From Leptospira ellisii (lineage in GTDB: Bacteria > Spirochaetota > Leptospiria > Leptospirales > Leptospiraceae), in assembly GCF_002811955.1 (NCBI RefSeq), contig NZ_NPEF01000080.1, positions 1 to 16,098 on the forward strand: DNA of 16,098 nt. The letters are read 5' to 3'. Both the position numbers and the translations under genes were made by a program. Shown one piece after another: positions 7,806 to 15,380 of the stretch; the first letter of the stretch is position 1, and every line of letters begins with the position of its first letter. The notes below the pieces were generated by a model that saw only the letters and a list, made by a program, of their open reading frames with translations, was not told the origin of the DNA and did no database searches.

Positions 7806-7827
7806 CTCCCCTTTTTTGTCCGGGGAG
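7806..7827 (+). promoter_or_regulatory. GC-rich hairpin just upstream of the 44-residue gene
   Basis: CTCCCC (7806-7811) pairs with GGGGAG (7822-7827) around the loop TTTTTTGTCC. It ends 21 bases before the AAGGAG ribosome-binding site (7849-7854) of the next gene. It may be a 5'-leader stem. On the minus strand it is followed by a T-rich stretch, so it could also stop antisense transcription toward the phosphatase gene. Confidence 0.35.
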
Positions 7828-7861
7828 AATCGTATTCTTAGTTCAGACAAGGAGCCAACAC

Positions 7862-7996
7862 ATGAAAACACCCAACACACAATGGATGGACGAACGGATC
7901 GAGGAACTTGCGGAAATTCTCGCGGACAAACTGATCGAAGAAATCCGCAAACGAGCGCTCGAAAAACGGGCCGATCAAAAACCGGAAGCCGCATAA
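7862..7996 (+). CDS. Small highly charged helical protein, function unknown
   Basis: This 44-residue frame has an excellent ribosome-binding site, AAGGAG at 7849-7854, seven bases before ATG 7862, one of the best in the window. After MKTPNTQW, residues 9-40 form one predicted amphipathic helix of Glu/Asp and Lys/Arg with regularly spaced Ile/Leu (I13, L16, L20, L24, I25, I28, L33). That suggests a coiled coil or a docking helix. There is no Cys, signal peptide or membrane segment, so it should be cytoplasmic. It is 96 bases upstream of the 89-residue gene on the same strand, and both have strong Shine-Dalgarno sites, which supports a two-gene unit. I do not recognise a family. Coding status rests on the ribosome-binding site and non-random composition. 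Confidence 0.65.
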   Translation: MKTPNTQWMDERIEELAEILADKLIEEIRKRALEKRADQKPEAA

Positions 7997-8092
7997 CCCG
8001 AACCGAACTAGAAAACCGGAAAACGAACCAAAACCGAGCGTTCACCAAACCGAAGTATACGAACGATCTTAGAATCTTAGGAGGAAACGAAC

Positions 8093-8362
8093 ATGGCGGA
8101 ATACGCACTCAAGGAAAAAAAAGGAAGTCTCTTTAGTAACGCATCCAAGGAGAAGGAAACACAACCGGATTACACCGGTAAAGTGCTCTTGGAAGGAAAA
8201 ACCTATCGTCTGGCGGGATGGATCCGTAAATCCGCGACGGGAAAAAACTACCTTTCCCTAAGCATTTCGGAACCCAATCCGGAAAAAAAATCCGAACCCA
8301 ACGGCGCGGATTCCGGAGACGGGAACGACTTTACGGATATAGAAGAGGATTTTCCGTTCTGA
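8093..8362 (+). CDS. Small DUF736-like protein with SSB-like acidic C-terminal tip
   Basis: The 89-residue protein starts at ATG 8093, eight bases after a near-perfect Shine-Dalgarno TAGGAGG (8078-8084). A basic N-terminus ([10 protein letters not shown]) leads to a short beta-rich core at about 27-59, [17 protein letters not shown] then GKNYLSLSI. That layout resembles DUF736-type and phage-associated small proteins with the pattern 'GxxYxxxxW...GxxYLSL'. Residues 60-81 are low-complexity, rich in Pro, Ser, Asp and Gly, and probably disordered. The last six residues, EEDFPF, match the acidic-hydrophobic-Pro-Phe tip by which bacterial SSB recruits partner proteins. By analogy it might bind single-stranded DNA or act as a decoy for SSB partners. 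This is inference, and the core is too short for a standard SSB OB fold. It pairs with the 44-residue gene upstream. Confidence 0.75.
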   Translation: MAEYALKEKKGSLFSNASKEKETQPDYTGKVLLEGKTYRLAGWIRKSATGKNYLSLSISEPNPEKKSEPNGADSGDGNDFTDIEEDFPF

Positions 8363-8433
8363 GAAACGAAAATTCGATTTACGATCCGGGTCTAAAGGGA
8401 AAAGAATATTTCCTCTCAAGGAGAATCCATTTT

Positions 8434-9039
8434 TTGAAAACGAAATTCGCATCCAAATTGTTTTCGACCGCGGCGATCCTTTTGTTCATCGTTTCCGCCG
8501 CATCCAACTGCGGGTACAATACGATTCAGGAAGAGGACGAGGCCGTTCTCGCTTCCTGGGCGGAAGTATTGAACCAATACCAAAGAAGGGCGGATCTGAT
8601 TCCCAACCTGGTCAACACCGTAAAAGGATACGCTGCTCAGGAGGAGAAAGTGTTAACCGAAGTGACTCGCGCACGCGCCGGAGTCGGTTCCATCCAAGCC
8701 GATGAAAAGACCCTGAACAATCCGGAACTTTTCAAAAAATACGCGCAGGCGCAGTCCCAAATGACATCGGCACTTTCCCGTTTGCTCGTAGTCGCAGAAA
8801 ATTATCCCCAACTCAAATCCAACGAAAATTTCCGGGATTTACAAGCCCAGCTCGAAGGAACCGAAAACAGGATCACCGTCGCCCGCAACCGATACATCCA
8901 GGCGGTGCAGAAATACAACGGCACGGTCCGGAAATTTCCGAGCAACCTGACCGCTAAAATTTTCGGATACGGGACCAAACCTTCGTTCACGGTGGAGAAC
9001 GAAAAGGAAATCTCCAAACCGCCCGAAGTGAAATTTTAA
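8434..9039 (+). CDS. lemA: LemA family lipoprotein
   Basis: The 201-residue protein starts at TTG 8434, 10 bases after AAGGAG (8418-8423). It has a hydrophobic export signal ending in SAASNC, with Cys26 as the likely lipidated residue. The LemA domain follows directly: GYNTIQEEDEAV, WAEVLNQYQRRADLIPNLV (42-60), VTRARAGV (77-84) and ENRITVARNRY (144-154). LemA folds as a helical bundle exposed outside the cytoplasm, and its biochemical role is unclear. In many bacteria lemA lies next to TPM-domain genes, as here, pointing to a shared envelope function. Many LemA proteins use a membrane helix instead, so the Cys after the signal makes this a lipoprotein version. The stop is 20 bases before the next gene, which supports an operon. 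Confidence 0.93.
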   Translation: MKTKFASKLFSTAAILLFIVSAASNCGYNTIQEEDEAVLASWAEVLNQYQRRADLIPNLVNTVKGYAAQEEKVLTEVTRARAGVGSIQADEKTLNNPELFKKYAQAQSQMTSALSRLLVVAENYPQLKSNENFRDLQAQLEGTENRITVARNRYIQAVQKYNGTVRKFPSNLTAKIFGYGTKPSFTVENEKEISKPPEVKF

Positions 9040-9058
9040 AATAAGAATATTCAAAATT

Positions 9059-10003
9059 TTGAAACTGCTTCGTTTCCACATACCCGCGTTTCTTTTTGCG
9101 ATCCTGTTTTTTTCCGCCTCGGGCTGGAATCCGAACGTGCGAAATCCGGATTCCGCACCGTCGTTTCGGGAGGAATGGAAGGCCGATGCCCCTCCGATTC
9201 CGATCCTGCAGACGCAGATCACGGACACCACGTCCACTCTCACCGACAAACAAAAGGCCGTTCTAACGAGCACGTTAGTTGCGTTTGAAAAAAGAAAAGG
9301 AAGCCAGATCGCGGTCCTTCTTGTGGGTTCCACCGAAGATTGGACCATCGAGGAATACGCGGTCAAAACCTTCGAAACGTGGAAACTCGGACGCAAGGGA
9401 GTCGACGATGGAATCCTGATCGTAGTCGCCATCCGGGATCATAAGACTAGGATCGAAGTGGGTTACGGTTTGGAAGGCGCCGTTCCGGACGTCGTCGCCA
9501 AACGGATCGTCTCCGATTTTATGATTCCCCACTTTCGGGAAGGGGATTATTATACCGGAATCACCGAAGGAATCGATAGGCTGATCGCAAAAATCGACGG
9601 AGAGGAATTACCGGCGGCGAGCGGAAAGGTGCGCGGAAGCGACCGAAACAACGGCGCCTCCTCCGACCGCGACGTCGAAACGTCCGAAGACGATTCGGAA
9701 CTTCCGAACAGACTCGTGACCGCATTCATCGTTCTCGTGGTTTTGGGTAAGGTGTTCGGATTCTTTCTAGGAAACGGATGGTCGGGAGGAATCGGCGCGC
9801 TTCTATTCGTCGCGTTGGGAATTTTCTGGTCGATCACGTTCTGGCTTTTGATTCCGGGAGCATTGCTGCTTTGGTTTTTTGTACTCGCCAACGGAGGTGG
9901 TTTCGGTGGAGGTTCCTCTTGGGGATCGTCTTCCGGGGGCGGCGATTCCTGGAGCGGCGGAGGCGGTTCTTCGGGAGGCGGAGGAGCCTCGGGAAGTTGG
10001 TAA
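9059..10003 (+). CDS. TPM-domain protein with signal peptide, membrane segments and Gly/Ser-rich tail
   Basis: This 314-residue protein has the YgcG/TPM architecture. A signal peptide covers about 1-22 (LLRFHIPAFLFAILFFSASG). The TPM domain spans about 53-185, with LTDKQKAVL, KGSQIAVLLVG, GVDDGILIVVA, IEVGYGLEGAVPD and YTGITEGIDRL. A polar acidic linker leads to two hydrophobic segments at about 218-237 and 243-276, and the last 37 residues are almost only Gly, Ser and Trp, ending GGGGASGSW. The TPM domain should lie outside the cytoplasm. Family members have been tied to photosystem II repair in plants and to phosphatase-like activity, but the bacterial role is uncertain. The start is a TTG with no visible Shine-Dalgarno, chosen because it gives a proper signal peptide and no other start fits. 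Translation may be coupled to lemA. Confidence 0.88.
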   Translation: MKLLRFHIPAFLFAILFFSASGWNPNVRNPDSAPSFREEWKADAPPIPILQTQITDTTSTLTDKQKAVLTSTLVAFEKRKGSQIAVLLVGSTEDWTIEEYAVKTFETWKLGRKGVDDGILIVVAIRDHKTRIEVGYGLEGAVPDVVAKRIVSDFMIPHFREGDYYTGITEGIDRLIAKIDGEELPAASGKVRGSDRNNGASSDRDVETSEDDSELPNRLVTAFIVLVVLGKVFGFFLGNGWSGGIGALLFVALGIFWSITFWLLIPGALLLWFFVLANGGGFGGGSSWGSSSGGGDSWSGGGGSSGGGGASGSW

Positions 10004-10019
10004 GGAGAATGGAACTTCG

Positions 10020-10586
10020 ATGAAACAAAACCGTACGTCCGAGTCGGGAATCTTCCGAAGATCGTCGTTGCATCTTTGGAGTTCCTTACTTTCCGCTCTG
10101 CGTCCCTCTTCGGACAAAACCTCTTCCTTGTTTTTCAAACGTTATTTCACTCAGGAAGATTTGAAAACGATCGAGAACGCCGTCGCAAAATCGGAAACGA
10201 AACATAGGGGAGAGATCGTCGTCGTTCTCGAAGGTGCCCTTCCCCTCTCGGCCGTTTGGAAAGGGCAAAACTCCGAACAAAGAGCGCGGAAATTGTTCTC
10301 TCAAAAACGGATTTGGGACACCGAGGAGAACACCGGAATCCTAGTCTACATACAACTCGCCGAAAGAAAGATAGAACTACTCGCCGATCGGGGAATCTAC
10401 AAAAAGATCGGACAATCCACGTTAGACGAAATATGCGAAAGGCTGCGGACCGGATTCCGAAAAGGCGCGTATCGGGACAGCGTGATCGAGGCGGTGGAAA
10501 CCTTCACGAATCTTTTGCAAAAACATTTTCCGGCCGGAGAAACGAATCCGAACGAACTTCCCGATCGTCCCGAGATCATCGGATAA
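10020..10586 (+). CDS. Second TPM-domain protein of the lemA operon, without clear membrane anchor
   Basis: The frame is open further upstream (to 9879), but the true start is taken as ATG 10020. It follows AAGGAGA (10002-10008), which overlaps the stop codon of the preceding gene, and an earlier start would overlap the coding end of that gene. The product has 188 residues. A basic, mildly hydrophobic N-terminus (1-38) is followed by a TPM-type domain at about 42-172: FTQEDLKTIENAVAKSE, KHRGEIVVVLEG, TEENTGILVYIQLAERKIEL and GAYRDSVIEAVETF. There is no convincing signal peptide or membrane helix, in contrast to its upstream neighbour. Three-gene lemA-TPM-TPM clusters are known in other bacteria, so a joint envelope-associated function is likely, but the activity is unknown. 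Confidence 0.88.
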   Translation: MKQNRTSESGIFRRSSLHLWSSLLSALRPSSDKTSSLFFKRYFTQEDLKTIENAVAKSETKHRGEIVVVLEGALPLSAVWKGQNSEQRARKLFSQKRIWDTEENTGILVYIQLAERKIELLADRGIYKKIGQSTLDEICERLRTGFRKGAYRDSVIEAVETFTNLLQKHFPAGETNPNELPDRPEIIG

Positions 10587-10674
10587 AAAACCAAGACCCC
10601 TTTTCTCAAGATCGTCGTTCGAAATCGGCGAACGCGTTCATCACGGAAAAAGCGGACGACTACGGACGTCTTAT

Positions 10675-11073
10675 TCAGCTATTGCGTAGAATGTTTACCA
10701 TGGAATAAAGACCGTTGCGTCTGGACATGGAAAGATGTTTGTCCAATCCGATCTCTTTTAAAAAATCGAGGGAAGCGTTTTTGATCTCTTCCCTGGTACG
10801 ATCCGAAAATACCCGGATCAAAAGGGCGATCATACCTCTCGTGATCGTGGAATCGCTGTCCGCTTGAAATCGAATCCTGCCGTCCTTTTCTTCGGAAACG
10901 ATCCAGACCCTCGATTGACATCCCGGCACCAGACGTTCCGGAGTTTTTGCGGATTCGGGAAGGGAACCGAGTTCGTCCCCCATTTCGATGAGCAGTTGAT
11001 ATCGTTCTTCCCAATCGGCGCATTCCGAAAATTCGGAAACGATCTCCTTCTGTATCTCGTCGATGTCGCTCAT
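10675..11073 (-). CDS. sufE: SufE-like sulfur acceptor protein for Fe-S cluster assembly
   Basis: The 132-residue cytoplasmic protein has the SufE signature. [15 protein letters not shown] (21-35) is followed by [11 protein letters not shown] (48-58), and Cys52 corresponds to the sulfur-accepting cysteine of Suf[20 protein letters not shown] (68-86) follows, and the C-terminus [18 protein letters not shown] (113-130) is typical of the family. SufE takes persulfide sulfur from the desulfurase SufS and passes it to the SufBCD scaffold. No sufS, sufB, sufC or sufD is near, so the gene is detached from the pathway here. The length is normal. It converges on the TPM gene across 88 bases. In that gap CGTTCG/CGAACG (10616-10634) could form a small stem, but no clear terminator is present. 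Confidence 0.92.
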   Translation of the reverse strand: MSDIDEIQKEIVSEFSECADWEERYQLLIEMGDELGSLPESAKTPERLVPGCQSRVWIVSEEKDGRIRFQADSDSTITRGMIALLIRVFSDRTREEIKNASLDFLKEIGLDKHLSMSRRNGLYSMVNILRNS

Positions 11074-11362
11074 GATCTTTGCTTCCAGCTTTTTTAAAAG
11101 TGCTCTCCGAGCAATCAGAAAACCGAAGATAGAACGCGGTTATGCGGCTTAAAAACCGGTTTTTCATCGAAGACGACAGCGACTTGATTCCTCGATACGA
11201 ACCGTCTCTTCCGCTTCCGTGCGTCTCGTTCCTTTTCGGCGTTTTCGCGAAAACCGTCTTGCAAAAAAGCGGATTCCGCTCGGTTTGAAAATATAAATCC
11301 ACCGAACGGGATCGTTCGAGAATTTATTTTCACGGACGAAAACCGCAAAAGAAAGGTACAAC
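11074..11362. promoter_or_regulatory. Divergent spacer between sufE and a lipoprotein gene, with small palindromes
   Basis: No convincing gene lies in these 289 bases. Visible structure includes TGCTC-TCC-GAGCA (11101-11113), the perfect 14-base palindrome AAAAACCGGTTTTT (11151-11164), AGCGG-ATT-CCGCT (11268-11280) and CGAACG-GGAT-CGTTCG (11303-11318). TATAAA at 11292-11297 could be a -10 box for the plus-strand lipoprotein, but no matching -35 is seen. AAAGG just before ATG 11363 is its likely ribosome-binding site. Confidence 0.4.
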
Positions 11363-12457
11363 ATGATTCGAACAAGGACAGGCAAACTCCTCCTAAATAT
11401 ATTATTGATTATGAATATAATCGAATTTTCATCCTGCTCGGAGAACCAGGCTAAGGATCTGGCTCGGCTGAAGGATGCGGCCACTTCGTTGTTGATCGCC
11501 GATCCTGCGATCGGTTCGCCGAACGGAAACAATCCTCCTCCGCCTCCCGGAGAGGAAATAAAACCGGTGCTTCTATCGGTAACCCCCACTCAGGAAAGTC
11601 TCAAGATATTCCAGGCCACCGATCTCGGACTTCTGCCGGAAGCGGTGGCGGGACAGGGAGGATGCGGTCCGGTGGACGGATTCGATTTCGAGAATATCTT
11701 CGAAGAAGGGGAATACTTCCGGATCAGACAGGTGAAATCGAATACCCCGGGAGCAATCACCGTCGACGCCGTTTTCGATCGGTCTGTGGCGGATCGATTT
11801 TACAGACTCAACGCCAGTTTCGGCGGAGGAGGCAGCGGCACATTTCAACCGCATTCGCAGCCGAATGACAATACGGTTCGATTTCAGATAGCGCTAAATC
11901 ACACTTTTCCGGGGATTTCAAGATTGTCCACCGATCCTATCGGATCCGGAGTCGATAACGAAATCCTATACCACTTAAGCGAAATGGCAAACGGCGGCGC
12001 AACCTACAAAGACCACGTCCTCGATTGGAGCAGTTTCGAAAAATTCGAAGCTCCTTTCGATTACACCGCGAAACTTTCCTTCGAATGCAACGGAAACGAT
12101 TGTTACGCGATCGTAAAATACAGACTCAATTCCTGGGATAACTATAGTCTCGCTTCCGAAATAAACGACGTAAGAGTCACGGTCTTTTTAACCAATCCGA
12201 CCAATCCATCCCAAACGATCGGAATGGGAATGATCGAATTGCCGTCCTGTTTTCTCGAAGCCAAAGCAGCTCCCGAAAACGTCTGGTTCATCGAAACCAA
12301 AATTCGTTTGAACGATTCTCAGATTCTCTACACGCCTCAGGATCTGCAAAATGGAAACTATCTGCTTCGACTTACGGGAGATTTTTACCAGGACCCGGCT
12401 CCCGCGGGATCGGGAATCCATTTCCGCTACGGAAACTCGGACATTATCCGGGAATAA
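11363..12457 (+). CDS. Uncharacterised spirochaete-type lipoprotein
   Basis: The 364-residue protein has signal peptide MIRTRTGKLLLNILLIMN and onward, ending in FSSC, with Cys25 as the likely lipid anchor. A helical stretch (KDLARLKDAATSLLIA) and a Pro-rich tether (NPPPPPGEE, about 56-64) carry the folded part away from the membrane. The rest looks beta-rich and soluble. It has a Gly-rich loop (FGGGGSGTF) and Cys pairs that could form disulfides (C101; C234 and C239 in ECNGNDC; C289). There is no recognisable enzyme motif or membrane segment. It probably sits in the outer membrane or periplasm. ATG 11363 follows AAAGG. It is transcribed alone, ending at a strong terminator 27 bases after the stop. 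Function unknown. Confidence 0.8.
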   Translation: MIRTRTGKLLLNILLIMNIIEFSSCSENQAKDLARLKDAATSLLIADPAIGSPNGNNPPPPPGEEIKPVLLSVTPTQESLKIFQATDLGLLPEAVAGQGGCGPVDGFDFENIFEEGEYFRIRQVKSNTPGAITVDAVFDRSVADRFYRLNASFGGGGSGTFQPHSQPNDNTVRFQIALNHTFPGISRLSTDPIGSGVDNEILYHLSEMANGGATYKDHVLDWSSFEKFEAPFDYTAKLSFECNGNDCYAIVKYRLNSWDNYSLASEINDVRVTVFLTNPTNPSQTIGMGMIELPSCFLEAKAAPENVWFIETKIRLNDSQILYTPQDLQNGNYLLRLTGDFYQDPAPAGSGIHFRYGNSDIIRE

Positions 12458-12483
12458 TCGGCGCACAGAGCCCCTCGTTTTCG

Positions 12484-12520
12484 GCCGCGGAAAGTCTTCC
12501 TTTCCGCGGCGCTTTCTTTT
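12484..12520 (+). terminator. Intrinsic terminator after the lipoprotein gene
   Basis: GCCGCGGAAAG (12484-12494) and its exact reverse complement (12500-12510) form an 11-bp GC-rich stem with a 5-base loop TCTTC. GCTTTCTTTT follows at 12511-12520. It begins 27 bases after the lipoprotein stop codon. This is the clearest terminator in the window. Confidence 0.85.
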
Positions 12521-12521
12521 C

Positions 12522-12548
12522 TTACGGAACAAAAATGTGTTTTCGTAA
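12522..12548 (+). promoter_or_regulatory. Imperfect inverted repeat upstream of the oxidoreductase gene
   Basis: TTACG (12522-12526) and CGTAA (12544-12548) frame a partly symmetric AT-rich centre (GAACAAAAATGTGTTTT). The element lies 71 bases before ATG 12620, right after the preceding terminator, where the oxidoreductase promoter should be. It could be an operator for a dimeric repressor, but with only 5-bp outer arms this is a weak suggestion. Confidence 0.25.
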
Positions 12549-12619
12549 AGGACCGAACCGAAATTTGATCCTTAAAAAACGCCGCGGACCGGAAAATCCG
12601 CCCGAAACGAAGGACGTCT

Positions 12620-13633
12620 ATGAAAGCGTATGAAATCCAGAATCAATTCGGATTGGAGAATTTAAAAATCGTCGATCGTCCCGATCCGAAACCGGGACAC
12701 GGCCAAGTCCTCGTCCGTTTTCGAGCCGCTTCGCTCAACTATCGTGATTATCTTATGGCGATCGGAAAATACAATCCGAAACAAAAGCTGCCCCTCGTTC
12801 CGCTTTCGGACGGGGCGGGAGAAATCGTGGAGATCGGACCCGGCGTTACGAAATGGAAGACGGGAGATAAGGTTTGTGCGAACTTCGCGCAGACATGGCT
12901 CGACGGAGCGCCGGACATTCATATGCTCCGTAATACCTTAGGAGGTCCTTTGGACGGAACCCTTTCCGAACTTAGGGTGTTCGGCGAGGAAGGAATCGTT
13001 CCAATGCCCGAAAATCTCACCTTCGCCGAAGCGGCCACGCTTCCCTGCGCGGCTCTGACCGCCTACACCGCGATCGTCACTCACGGAAACGTACAACCGG
13101 GTGCCACGATCGTGGTGCAGGGAACGGGCGGCGTTGCCATATTCGCATTACAATTCGCTAAAATGTTCGGAGCGCGCGTCATCGCCACTTCGTCGAGCGA
13201 CGAAAAATTGGAGAAAGTGAAGGCGCTCGGAGCCGACGAAACGATCAACTACGCCGAAAAACCGAATTGGGAAAAGGAAGTCCGCAGAATCACGGATATG
13301 AAGGGCGCCGATCTCGTCATCGAAGTGGGAGGAGCCGGCACGCTCCAAAAATCGATTTCGAGCACGAAACCCTGGGGCACCATCGCGCTCATCGGAGTCC
13401 TCGCGGGAGGGGAAAGCGATAAACTTTCCCTGTTCCCGATTCTTATGCAGGGAATCCGCGTTCAGGGAATCATCGTGGGAAGCAGACGGAATTTCGAGGA
13501 TATGAACCGTGCGGTTCAGATCAACGGAATCAAACCCGTCGTGGACGAAGTGTATTCCTTCGAGGAAACTCCGAAGGCGTTCGAAACACTAAAGGCGGGA
13601 AAACACTTCGGCAAGGTTTGTATAGAAATTTAA
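12620..13633 (+). CDS. Zinc-independent MDR-family NAD(P)H oxidoreductase (quinone oxidoreductase-like)
   Basis: The 337-residue protein is a medium-chain dehydrogenase/reductase. The N-terminal GroES-like domain (about 1-125) has [17 protein letters not shown] (35-51) and [16 protein letters not shown] (61-76). The catalytic zinc ligands of classic alcohol dehydrogenases are missing: the usual Cys is Asn40 or thereabouts, and the GHE motif is replaced. The four structural-zinc cysteines are also absent. The Rossmann domain carries [17 protein letters not shown] (165-181) and [10 protein letters not shown] (202-211). This points to quinone/enone reductase-type chemistry in the cytoplasm using NADPH or NADH, with the true substrate unknown. 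GAAGGACG before ATG 12620 is the likely ribosome-binding site. It appears to be a single-gene unit with terminators on both sides. Confidence 0.88.
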   Translation: MKAYEIQNQFGLENLKIVDRPDPKPGHGQVLVRFRAASLNYRDYLMAIGKYNPKQKLPLVPLSDGAGEIVEIGPGVTKWKTGDKVCANFAQTWLDGAPDIHMLRNTLGGPLDGTLSELRVFGEEGIVPMPENLTFAEAATLPCAALTAYTAIVTHGNVQPGATIVVQGTGGVAIFALQFAKMFGARVIATSSSDEKLEKVKALGADETINYAEKPNWEKEVRRITDMKGADLVIEVGGAGTLQKSISSTKPWGTIALIGVLAGGESDKLSLFPILMQGIRVQGIIVGSRRNFEDMNRAVQINGIKPVVDEVYSFEETPKAFETLKAGKHFGKVCIEI

Positions 13634-13640
13634 TGCGAAA

Positions 13641-13687
13641 TCGTTCCGCATAGGAAACGCGCGTCGTCGAACGCGGAACGGTTTTTA
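13641..13687 (+). terminator. Hairpin terminator at the oxidoreductase/metI convergence
   Basis: CGTTCCGC (13642-13649) pairs with GCGGAACG (13673-13680) around a 23-base loop. GTTTTTA follows at 13681-13687 and overlaps the metI stop codon on the other strand. It fits an intrinsic terminator for the plus-strand oxidoreductase. On the minus strand the T-tract is poor, so stopping metI transcription is less certain. Confidence 0.6.
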
Positions 13688-14347
13688 TCCCGCTCGTTTG
13701 TCCGTTCTTTTGCGGATCTTGTCCCCGCACCATTGGATCAGCTGAACTAGAACCACGAGAATCGCGACCGTGGAAAACATGATCCCGTCCTCGTAACGGT
13801 AATAGCCGAAACGGATCGCGAGATCTCCGATACCTCCTCCGCCCACGATTCCCGCCATAGCCGAAAAGCCGAGCAGACTCACCGTCGTCAAAGTGATTCC
13901 CGCAACGATACCGGGCAAAGCCTCCGGAATCAGGATCCGTATAATCAGCGTTAGACTTGCCCCCGTGGAAACGGAAGCCTCCAGGATTCCCTCAGGAATT
14001 TCGCGTAACGCGGCCTCGACCAATCTGGCGAGGAACGGAATCGCCGCGACGGAAAGGGGAACCGAAGCCGCCAAGGGACCGATCGTAGTCCCCGTGATCC
14101 ACTGCGTCAAAGGAAGTAAGGCGACCAACAGAATTACGAACGGAACCGAACGAACCACGTTCGCGATCGTATTCAAAACGGAATGAAGAACGCGGTTCCG
14201 CAGAAAAATTCCTTTGTCGGTTAGGAAAATCAAAAGTCCCAAAGGGACTCCGGCGAGAACGGCCGCGGAAAGCGAAATTCCCAACATCCAAAACGTCTGG
14301 AGAAACGCCTTGACGAATTCCTCGATCGGAAGGTTTTGAAACGTCAT
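13685..14347 (-). CDS. metI: Methionine ABC transporter permease MetI
   Basis: The 220-residue inner-membrane permease has five predicted membrane segments and the MetI pattern. RSVPFVILLVALLPLTQWI (66-84) is a family hallmark. The EAA-type coupling loop reads EAALREIPEGILEAS (111-125), followed by GAS. GFSAMAGIVGGGGIGDLAI lies at 160-178, followed by RFGYYRY at 179-185. It forms the dimeric channel of the MetNIQ importer, which brings L- or D-methionine into the cytoplasm. ATG 14347 overlaps the metN stop in an ATGA arrangement (4 bases), so translation is probably coupled. The length matches the family. It is the last gene of the operon. Confidence 0.95.
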   Translation of the reverse strand: MTFQNLPIEEFVKAFLQTFWMLGISLSAAVLAGVPLGLLIFLTDKGIFLRNRVLHSVLNTIANVVRSVPFVILLVALLPLTQWITGTTIGPLAASVPLSVAAIPFLARLVEAALREIPEGILEASVSTGASLTLIIRILIPEALPGIVAGITLTTVSLLGFSAMAGIVGGGGIGDLAIRFGYYRYEDGIMFSTVAILVVLVQLIQWCGDKIRKRTDKRAG

Positions 14348-15366
14348 AGGATATGATCCTCCACAAGAGCGCCTAACGCGGAAAAGGCCTGTTTCAAATC
14401 CTCTGCCTCCCCGCTACGATCCACTTCCAAAAAAAACGTCCCTACCGGTTCCCCCAAAATCGTCTCCACCTTGCTGAAAAGAATATTAGGAGTTCTTCCG
14501 GTCGATCGGATCACTTTTGCAAGTACCGGATTTTTGGCGGATTCGCCCTGAAAGATCACCTTCAGAATCCTACCCTTGGCTTGTGCGAACGTCTCAGGAG
14601 GGATTTCCCGTTCGGACACGGAACCGACGAGCCGTTTCGCCGCGTCCGATTTCGGATTCGCAAAAAAGGAATACGTACGATCCGATTCCACGATCCTTCC
14701 TTTTTCCATGATCGCGGTTCGATCGCAGATCTGACGGACCACTTCCATTTCGTGGGTGACGATCAGGATCGTGACGGAAAGACTTTCCCGGATCTGTTTC
14801 AAAAGTTTTAATATGGATCGAGTCGTCTCAGGATCCAAAGCGGAAGTGGGCTCGTCGCAGAGAAGCAACTCGGGACGGTTGGCGAGGGACCTTGCGATCC
14901 CCACCCTTTGTTTCTGTCCGCCGCTCAGTTGCGCCGGATAAACGTTCTCTTTTTCGGGAATTTCGACTAACGTTAAAAGTTCTCGAACCCGGTCGCGGAT
15001 CTCTTTTCCGGAAACGCCCGCCGCCTTAAGAGGAAAGGCGATATTGTCGAAAACCGTGCGGCTGGAAGCCAGATGAAACTGCTGGAACACCATTCCCACG
15101 TTTTGTCTATGAAGACGCAACGACCGTCCTTTAAGATCGTCGATTTTTTTACCGGCAAAAAATATCGAACCCGCGTCGGGTCGTTCCAAAAGGTTGGGAA
15201 AACGAAGCAGGGTGCTCTTTCCGGCTCCCGTCGTTCCGATGATTCCGAAAATCTCCCCCTTATCGATCGATAGGTTCACACCGTCCACGGCGGTAAAAAC
15301 CTCTCCTCCGGAAAGGGGAAACGTTTTGGAAACGTCGTCGAATTCTAAAAATGCTCGTTGGGTCAT
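14344..15366 (-). CDS. metN: Methionine ABC transporter ATP-binding protein MetN
   Basis: The 340-residue ATPase contains all ABC motifs. Walker A is GTTGAGKST (44-52), the Q-loop is VFQQFHL (93-99), the signature is LSGGQ (147-151), Walker B is LLLCDE (167-172) followed by PTSALD, and the switch histidine is in VTHEM (203-207). The C-terminal region, about 260-340, is a NIL/ACT-like domain as in MetN proteins. There it senses methionine and shuts transport down when internal methionine is high (trans-inhibition). MetN drives import with MetI and the binding lipoprotein MetQ. Its start at 15366 has no strong Shine-Dalgarno and lies 112 bases after metQ, beyond a large hairpin. Confidence 0.96.
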   Translation of the reverse strand: MTQRAFLEFDDVSKTFPLSGGEVFTAVDGVNLSIDKGEIFGIIGTTGAGKSTLLRFPNLLERPDAGSIFFAGKKIDDLKGRSLRLHRQNVGMVFQQFHLASSRTVFDNIAFPLKAAGVSGKEIRDRVRELLTLVEIPEKENVYPAQLSGGQKQRVGIARSLANRPELLLCDEPTSALDPETTRSILKLLKQIRESLSVTILIVTHEMEVVRQICDRTAIMEKGRIVESDRTYSFFANPKSDAAKRLVGSVSEREIPPETFAQAKGRILKVIFQGESAKNPVLAKVIRSTGRTPNILFSKVETILGEPVGTFFLEVDRSGEAEDLKQAFSALGALVEDHIL

Positions 15367-15380
15367 GTCGTTTTAACGCG

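Larger units (their letters stand above)
7464..7861. other. Structured divergent spacer between phosphatase and small-protein operon
   Basis: This 398-base stretch has no convincing gene. It holds three copies of GGGAGTTCCC or its reverse complement (7569-7578, 7654-7663, 7759-7768), a pair of overlapping hairpins at 7633-7671 and a GC-rich hairpin at 7806-7827. Promoters for both divergent units must lie here, but I could not pick a reliable -35/-10 pair. Several open frames cross it and look like chance frames. Confidence 0.5.

Noticed and set aside
7527..8108. 193-residue minus-strand frame opposite the small-protein operon
   Set aside because: It runs antisense across both structured leader and the 44-residue gene, has Arg/Phe/Ser-biased composition and no ribosome-binding site.
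7862..8362. Toxin-antitoxin reading of the two small genes
   Set aside because: Neither product resembles a known toxin, the genes are 96 bases apart rather than overlapping, and the SSB-like tip points elsewhere.
9879..10019. Upstream extension of the second TPM gene
   Set aside because: It would overlap the Gly/Ser-tail coding region of the preceding gene. ATG 10020 has a good AAGGAGA site and yields a natural protein start.
11115..11375. 86-residue minus-strand frame between sufE and the lipoprotein gene
   Set aside because: No domain or ribosome-binding site, and it starts inside the opposing gene's coding sequence.
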